From NCBI GenBank assembly GCA_041392505.1, contig JAWKLX010000036.1:28674-92673 (forward strand): a DNA stretch of 64,000 bases. Reading direction: 5' to 3'. Under the pieces are notes generated by a model, which did not search any database, was not told the origin of the DNA, and saw nothing but the letters and a program-made list of their open reading frames with translations. The position numbers and the translations under genes were made by a program. This document shows, piece by piece, positions 58,926-64,000 of the stretch (within the stretch, counting starts at the first letter, position 1; each line of letters opens with the position of its first letter). This stretch comes from UBA6168 sp041392505 (GTDB lineage: Bacteria; Bacteroidota; Bacteroidia; Chitinophagales; Saprospiraceae).

Positions 58926-61607
58926 CTACAACAAAAACCGGTAGGTAAATTTCACCAAAAATATATTGTGCGCTTTTTCGGAAAAAACATTGTCGAACAA
59001 ACTATTGACGACCGGCGTATTCAAATCACCAAAAGCATCCGGTGAGTTATTTTGCGACCAAACGAGGAAGATTGTCGAGCCTGGCACATATTCCCAACGC
59101 ATCACCAGATTGGAGCGGAACTGCACAAAATTGAAATCGGGTAACGCAAAGGAGTAGTCCGTTTGACCGTCCACATTTTCATCTACCTCATAAATTGCCT
59201 CCACTTCGTTGTAGCGTATTTGATTATTTTCAAAGCGAGAAAAACGTTTATCGAAATCTTTGTTCAGCGCATCGGCTACGTATCCAAAATGCTTGAACTT
59301 GGGCCGGAAAATAAACGGCTGCCCATAATACTGGATCGTCAGGTCGGGGGTGATATTATAGTTCAAACGAGCCGTCAAACGAAAATTTTCCTGCTTGATT
59401 TCCCCAACGATCGAGCGGGTAATGTTACCATACTCCACATTGTCCACCCATTGGTCTTGTAGGCGAAAACCCGTTCCATAAGAACCTTGAAGGGAAAAGC
59501 TCATAGCGTCAATTGGCTGCACATTGACGCCCAGGGAAAAGTCCCTATACCTTGATTTCCCATCAAAGGCACCTCCGATAGATTGATTGTAATTGATCCG
59601 AACTTTTTTGCTCGAATTCGACTCGAACCAGAAAAACTGACCGAACCCGGCCAGCTTTCTCAAAGCACCTTCGCCCCGGAGGTTGTTGTTCGAAATCTCC
59701 ATCGGGTTCCAATTAAACCCTGTACCAGCACTCCAAAGGTTTTTAAAATTAGCCTGCGCATTAACGTTGTAGGCGAGGTTGGTAAGCCGGCCCCCAAAGT
59801 CCCAGCGGGCCCAGTGGTTGTAATTGAAACGGAGCGAATTGAAAATAGAAAACTGTTTTTGGAAATGATAGCCAGCCCACGTAAAATGATTGATTTCATC
59901 GGCTGTTTGCATAAAGCCAATATCATTGAGTTCGAGTTCTGGCGAGCGCCAAGTAGCGCCAGTTTGAAACTTAAACAATTGCCCTTTGGGGCCTTGCTTG
60001 CCGCCGTATTTTGCCAAGGTGACCGTACCGCCATGCCCCGTGAGGGAAGTTCGCTTGGAGTCCACTTTTACATAATCGGCATCAGGTCGCTGAAATAAGT
60101 GTCCAATAGATGTCTGTGTCCTTTCGATCGCTTCGGGTGTCCCCTCTACCCTACTGAACAGCCCTTTTGCCTGAAATGTCCAGGTCCGGTTTTTCCAAAA
60201 ATGCTGGAAATCCACGCCTCCTGAATAGGCATTTTTATGCAAAATATCCTGCAACTCATCATCCCGGTTGACAGCAGTGAAAACGCCACCGATCACTGTA
60301 TTACCCTCATCAATATCTTTTTGCAATCGGCCGACCAAGAAATTAGTCCGTGGCTCGACCACTGATTCCCGGCGGTTTCCTTCCAGGTCAATGGTTGCCC
60401 GTTCTTCCTGGGTAACACTTTCCAACAGACCAATCGACCAACCTTTTTTGGTTTTTCCACTAAATTTGGCTGCACCCAAAATAGAAGTATTGACAGGCGC
60501 ATTTGCGTATTCGCCTTTCTCCAAAGGCAAATCATTGACAGTTAAATGCGGAGACCCACCGATGCGGCGGGAGTAAAAAAGCAAATCATCGTCGTATTCA
60601 CCACCAGCATCCGAACCCGTCAATTGATAGTTAAAAATATTCCGGCTCTCCACAAAAAACGGGCGACGTTCAGAGAAGAAATTCTGAAAACCATCCAGCC
60701 GGACGGCAGAAGGGTCGGCCTCCACCTGCCCAAAATCGGGGTTGATGGAAAGGTCAAGGATGAGGTCGGAAGTTACAGCCACCTTGGCATCGAGGCCACC
60801 AGAAACACTGCTATCGTTGCCATCTAAGAAAGGGTTTCCTTCCACTTTTTGAAAGGTTTCCGTTTGCGCCAGCAAATACGGCTGTATTTCCACTTGCCGC
60901 TGTGGGGGCACATTTTTCAAACCATGCAGTTCACCAAATCGGCTCACCCAACCCGAACCATTTTGTGGGATATGCTGCCACGTGGAGCGCTCTTCCTTCC
61001 TGAACAAACGGCGCATCACCTGCAGCCCCCAAACGTGGTTTTCATTCTCCCCATCGTACCGCAACTGACTGAATGGGATTTTCATTTCAGCGGTCCAGCC
61101 TTCCTCATCCACATGGGTTTTGGCAAACCAGATGGGGTTAAAACTTTCGTCCCAATCATTACCATTGTTGGAAACAAATTCATCATTGCGGACACCGGAG
61201 ACGGACAAAGTAAAGGAAAACGCTGTCCTCAAATCATGGTAGCTATCGATGTTGACTTCGACCCAATCTCCGGGAAATTCATCGCGGCGACCCATCCTTT
61301 TTTCGATTTTCTCCGGTTCGGAATCGTAGCAGCGAAACCCGACATAGAGGTATTTGTCGTCGTACATTACTTTGAATTGAGTACGCTGGGTTGGAGCCGC
61401 TCCGTCATTGGGTTGCCACTGGGTAAAATCTGATTCCCATGCCACCGTGTTCCATGCTTCCTCGTCGGCGATGCCATCCAAGGTGATTTCTTTTCCGTTC
61501 AGGGCTTGGGTAAAATATTGGCGCTTTTCAACAGGCGGGTCTGGCTCGTTGGCATATATGAGGTGATAGCATAACAATGCAATGGTCAGGCAGGTAAATT
61601 TTTTCAT
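58926..61607 (-). CDS. DUF5916 protein with CBM9-like domain
   Basis: 893 residues: signal peptide (MKKFTCLTIALLCYHLIYA), a carbohydrate-binding family 9-like domain (about 35-220: EITLDGIADEEAWNTVAWESDFTQWQPNDGAAPTQRTQFKVMYDDKYLYVGFRCYDSEPEKI...GWTAEMKIPFSQLRY), then the DUF5916 region, largely a beta-barrel-like domain to the C-terminus (SINPDFGQVEADPSAVRLDGFQNFFSERRPFFVESRNIF; final strands ...FLVKFTYRFLL). These proteins are thought to sit in the outer membrane and bind or import carbohydrates. The neighbouring GH3 gene fits a glycan-use setting, though the two are 410 bp apart. Length is normal. Confidence 0.92.
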   Translation of the reverse strand: MKKFTCLTIALLCYHLIYANEPDPPVEKRQYFTQALNGKEITLDGIADEEAWNTVAWESDFTQWQPNDGAAPTQRTQFKVMYDDKYLYVGFRCYDSEPEKIEKRMGRRDEFPGDWVEVNIDSYHDLRTAFSFTLSVSGVRNDEFVSNNGNDWDESFNPIWFAKTHVDEEGWTAEMKIPFSQLRYDGENENHVWGLQVMRRLFRKEERSTWQHIPQNGSGWVSRFGELHGLKNVPPQRQVEIQPYLLAQTETFQKVEGNPFLDGNDSSVSGGLDAKVAVTSDLILDLSINPDFGQVEADPSAVRLDGFQNFFSERRPFFVESRNIFNYQLTGSDAGGEYDDDLLFYSRRIGGSPHLTVNDLPLEKGEYANAPVNTSILGAAKFSGKTKKGWSIGLLESVTQEERATIDLEGNRRESVVEPRTNFLVGRLQKDIDEGNTVIGGVFTAVNRDDELQDILHKNAYSGGVDFQHFWKNRTWTFQAKGLFSRVEGTPEAIERTQTSIGHLFQRPDADYVKVDSKRTSLTGHGGTVTLAKYGGKQGPKGQLFKFQTGATWRSPELELNDIGFMQTADEINHFTWAGYHFQKQFSIFNSLRFNYNHWARWDFGGRLTNLAYNVNAQANFKNLWSAGTGFNWNPMEISNNNLRGEGALRKLAGFGQFFWFESNSSKKVRINYNQSIGGAFDGKSRYRDFSLGVNVQPIDAMSFSLQGSYGTGFRLQDQWVDNVEYGNITRSIVGEIKQENFRLTARLNYNITPDLTIQYYGQPFIFRPKFKHFGYVADALNKDFDKRFSRFENNQIRYNEVEAIYEVDENVDGQTDYSFALPDFNFVQFRSNLVMRWEYVPGSTIFLVWSQNNSPDAFGDLNTPVVNSLFDNVFSEKAHNIFLVKFTYRFLL

Positions 61608-62018
61608 ACTGTAAATAGAAAGTCGGGTTATGGAAAAAAGATAGGGAAAAGACAGGCCATCCTGATCTTAAGTTGCAGTTCTTCGTTTTTATTCTTCGAG
61701 TATAAATGTTTGTTTGAACCAATTGAGAAAGGGTTCAACGGAAGGGGCATTTGCGTTGAAATAGCCCTTTTTAGCTCCTACACCAAAGGATAGTCCAAGT
61801 TCATTTCGACAGGCAGGTAAATATGTTTTTAGTCTGATTTTTTAGCTTCACCCAAACAGGATTGAACACAGATTTAACGGATTGAACAGATTTCCGCTGA
61901 TTACCACTTGCTATTAAAAAGCAGCGAAAATCAGTTCAATCCGTTAAATCTGCGTTCAATCCTATCTAATTATCCCCCCGCCATTCATTGTCCATTTTCA
62001 ATTCTCCATTGTACATTA
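61608..62018. other. Intergenic region with inverted repeat
   Basis: 411 bp. Contains the 43-bp-armed repeat at 61858-61963 and a degenerate CCATTxTCCATT-type repeat at 61982-62020 just behind the GH3 gene. Confidence 0.55.
61858..61963. repeat. 43-bp inverted repeat (AGGATTGAAC... family)
   Basis: Left arm AGGATTGAACACAGATTTAA begins at 61858, and the right arm (61921-61963) is its inverted match with four differences over 43 bases; the loop is 20 bp. The core ATTTAACGGATTGAAC repeats within the arms. A palindromic intergenic repeat of a kind widespread in Bacteroidota; could act as a terminator for either flanking gene. Confidence 0.85.
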
Positions 62019-62600
62019 TTACCTCAGCTCAAACTCCGCCTCCAGCACATCCACCGAACTCCCACCGACAAACACTTTAAAAGCACCGGGCTCCGCCTTA
62101 AAACTCATGTCTTGGGTGTAAAATTTCAGGTCATCGCTGCTCAGGGTAAAGGTCACCAATTGAACCTGCCCCGGCAGTAGGTTTATTTTTTTGAACCCCT
62201 TCAGTTCTTTCACCGGCCGGACGACACTGCCCACCAAGTCACGGATGTAGAGCTGAACCGTTTCCTCGCCTGCGTATTGGCCCGTGTTGGTGACCATGAC
62301 CTCCACATTCAGTTTTTCACCAAAACCAATGGATGGTCTGTCCAGTTTTAAACCGCTGTAATTGAACGTAGTATAGCTCAGTCCGTAGCCAAATGGGTAG
62401 AGCGGCGTGTTCGGGACATCAAGGTATTTCGAGGTGTATTTATCATTGGCATCAAACGGCCGGCCCGTATTTTTCATAGAATAAAAAATTGGAATTTGGC
62501 CCACGTTTCGGGGAAAGGTGACCGTCAATTTACCCGACGGGTTGTAGTCATAACAGCACATCAGTAATGCGCTGGCCCGGCCATGGTACCCAAATGCCAA
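62019..62600 (-). CDS. GH3 beta-glucosidase, C-terminal part after frameshift
   Basis: 193 codons forming the C-terminal part of a glycoside hydrolase family 3 enzyme: DYNPSGKLTVTFPRNVGQIPIFYSMKNTGRP, then YLDVPNTPLYPFGYGLSYTTF and an Fn3-like terminal domain (VEVMVTNTGQYAGEETVQLYIRDLVGSVVRPVKELKGF...FKVFVGGSSVDVLEAEFELR). Its first codons (MAFGYHGRASALLMCCY) are read in the wrong frame; the true protein continues from 62561-64000. Together they make one gene, disrupted around 62561-62600. Confidence 0.85.
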   Translation of the reverse strand: MAFGYHGRASALLMCCYDYNPSGKLTVTFPRNVGQIPIFYSMKNTGRPFDANDKYTSKYLDVPNTPLYPFGYGLSYTTFNYSGLKLDRPSIGFGEKLNVEVMVTNTGQYAGEETVQLYIRDLVGSVVRPVKELKGFKKINLLPGQVQLVTFTLSSDDLKFYTQDMSFKAEPGAFKVFVGGSSVDVLEAEFELR

Positions 62601-64000
62601 GCATTGACGATGGCGGGAATGTTTTCATCCATCCAGCCAATGGTCAACGGGCGACCCGCCATGACGACGGCAACGATTGGTTTTCCTGTGCCATGAATCG
62701 CTTCTACCAAGTCCTGTTGCGCACCCGGCAAACCAATGTCGCTGCGGCTGGCAGCCTCCCCATTCTGACGGTAGTTTTCACCAACGGCCATAATGACCAA
62801 GTCAGCTTTCTGAGCATAAGCAATAGCTTCCGCAAAGCCGCTGCGGTCGTCATTTTCCGTAGAGCAACCATTTGCCATGACGATGTCCGCAGTCGGCAAA
62901 GCCGATCGCAGGGCAGCCACCAAGGTCACAACTTTGGATGGGTCGCCAGAGGCGTGCCATGAACCCAGCATATCTTCTTTGGCATCGGTCAATGGGCCGA
63001 TCACCGCAATGGTTTGAATGTCTTTGGAAATGGGCAATAATTTTTGTCCATTGACTGCCTCATTTTTCAACAAGACGATGGATTTGCGGCCAGCCTCCCG
63101 TGCGTGCTGCATCAGCTCATCTGAAAACACAACGGCATTTTCCCTCGCTTCATCAGAGTAGCGGTAGGGGTCCTCGAAAAGTCCCAACTCCATTTTTTTG
63201 ATTAAAATACGCCGCACGGCAGCATCTATGGTTTGTTCCGACACCTTCCCTTCTGCCACTGATTTTTTCAAATAATTTTGGTAAACAGCACCCTGCATAT
63301 CCATATCGACCGTGGCATTGGCCGACAGTTCGCCAGCATGTTTTTCATCAGCGGCAAAGCCGTGATCCACCATTTCATTCATAGAAGTGTAGTCCGTCAC
63401 GATGACGCCATCGAAGCCCCATTCTTGCCGCAACACCTTGTCCATCAGGAATTTATTACCCGAAGCAGGTACGCCATCATACACATTGAAAGAGGTCATC
63501 ACAGAAGCTACCCCAGCATCGACACATGCTTTGTAAGGGGGTAAATATTCCTCCCGTAGCACCCTTTCGCTCATGTCCACCGTGTGATAATCCCGCCCAC
63601 CTTGGGCAGCGCCATAAGCAGCGAAATGTTTCACACAAGCCATGAGCGTAGCAGGGTCGGCCAAGTCCTTACCCTGATAGCCCCGCACCTTGGCAGCCCC
63701 GATCAAACTACCCAGATAGGGGTCTTCTCCTGCCCCCTCCGAAATCCGTCCCCAACGCGGGTCACGGGCTATATCCACCATCGGGTTGAAGGCCCAATGG
63801 AGGCCACTGGCAGCAGCTTCTTTGGCAGCCAGCCGGGCGGATTTTTCGGTCAGTTCCAAATCCCAGCTACAAGACTCGGCGAGTGGGATTGGGAAAATGG
63901 TTTTATGACCATGAATCACATCATACCCAAAGAGCAAAGGGATGCCAAGGCGGGTTTCTTCGACCGCTAAGCGTTGGAGTTCCCGGTTGTACTTGGCGGT
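62561..64000 (-). CDS. GH3 beta-glucosidase (BglX-like), N-terminal part, 5' end off window
   Basis: The frame is open through the window edge, reading ...TAKYNRELQRLAVEETRLGIPLLFGYDVIHGHKTIFPIPLAESC; the signal peptide and start lie outside. Family GH3 hydrolyses beta-glucosides from non-reducing ends and is often periplasmic. Motifs: FNPMVDIARDPRWGRISEGAGEDPYLGS, the nucleophile aspartate in GVIVTDYTSMNEM (usually an SDW/TD site), KHFAAYGAAQGGRDY, and the (alpha/beta)6 sandwich domain (SIVLLKNE...TIAVIGPLTDAKEDMLGSW). Just after GTMAGP the frame hits a stop (62561) while the sequence DYNPSGK continues in another frame. Probably a sequence error or a recent mutation. Confidence 0.9.
   Translation of the reverse strand, partial: TAKYNRELQRLAVEETRLGIPLLFGYDVIHGHKTIFPIPLAESCSWDLELTEKSARLAAKEAAASGLHWAFNPMVDIARDPRWGRISEGAGEDPYLGSLIGAAKVRGYQGKDLADPATLMACVKHFAAYGAAQGGRDYHTVDMSERVLREEYLPPYKACVDAGVASVMTSFNVYDGVPASGNKFLMDKVLRQEWGFDGVIVTDYTSMNEMVDHGFAADEKHAGELSANATVDMDMQGAVYQNYLKKSVAEGKVSEQTIDAAVRRILIKKMELGLFEDPYRYSDEARENAVVFSDELMQHAREAGRKSIVLLKNEAVNGQKLLPISKDIQTIAVIGPLTDAKEDMLGSWHASGDPSKVVTLVAALRSALPTADIVMANGCSTENDDRSGFAEAIAYAQKADLVIMAVGENYRQNGEAASRSDIGLPGAQQDLVEAIHGTGKPIVAVVMAGRPLTIGWMDENIPAIVNAWHLGTMAGPAHY

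Noticed and set aside
60849..61433. 194-codon plus-strand frame opposite DUF5916
   Set aside because: DUF5916 and its CBM9-like domain are clear; the antisense frame has no motif.

Overview
The window looks like a chromosomal segment of a Bacteroidota bacterium, most likely of the Saprospiria (Saprospiraceae / Lewinella / Haliscomenobacter type). The reasons are: type IX secretion (T9SS) C-terminal sorting domains of both type A and type B, SprB-repeat giant surface proteins, PorP/SprF outer-membrane partners, GloVer repeats, DUF5777, DUF6089, DUF4340 and DUF5916 families, a LytTR two-component pair, and Bacteroidota-type promoters (TTG-N19-TAnnTTTG, clearest before lpdA). I saw no tRNA, rRNA, CRISPR array, prophage or transposase gene. 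The taxonomic call is inference from protein content only.

Layout. 1-2.6 kb (minus): small cytochrome-c-like lipoproteins with unusual heme motifs around a DUF5777 beta-barrel. 3.2-5.7 kb: a secreted transglutaminase-like protein and an orphan PorP/SprF. 6-8 kb: a candidate small RNA with an intrinsic terminator, then lpdA. 8-13.7 kb: a beta-barrel protein, DUF4340, a dockerin-tailed giant protein and a small secreted protein. 13.8-19.7 kb (minus): a giant SprB-repeat adhesin whose first ~100 residues are out of frame. 20.2-22.4 kb: a PAP2/haloperoxidase-like lipoprotein and DUF6089. 23.5-29.7 kb: a giant type-B T9SS substrate with its PorP/SprF partner. 30-36.5 kb: SCP2-like, fmt, a GloVer-repeat T9SS protein, a cluster of nested inverted-repeat elements, a cupin and a methyltransferase. 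36.5-43 kb: a T9SS protein, lptB, a BatD-like protein, a glucosaminidase and a RelE/ParE toxin-antitoxin pair. 43-49.9 kb: M28 peptidase, an exported HIT protein, LytTR regulator and sensor kinase, an unrecognised 467-residue protein and a small Fn3 protein. 50.5-58.8 kb: a membrane-anchored surface protein translationally coupled to a CHAT-domain protease that looks exported, facing an ECF sigma factor with a TPR-bearing membrane anti-sigma-like protein, then a VWA protein. 58.9-64 kb: DUF5916 and a frameshifted GH3 beta-glucosidase running off the edge.

Themes. Most of the coding capacity goes to export and the cell surface. Two observations stand out. First, a family of 130-200 bp non-coding elements shares AAGGGCTTTCTTATAAAA terminal inverted repeats, has internal hairpins, and is flanked by 9-10 bp target duplications (copies at 2960, 35220 and 57083, plus a half copy at 34696). 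These are MITE-like mobile elements with no transposase in view. Second, the 50.5-58.8 kb block combines an apparently periplasmic, membrane-tethered CHAT protease with a sigma/anti-sigma pair and a VWA protein, and could be an undescribed envelope proteolysis or signalling module. Two giant or enzymatic genes carry frameshifts that are either sequencing errors or real decay.
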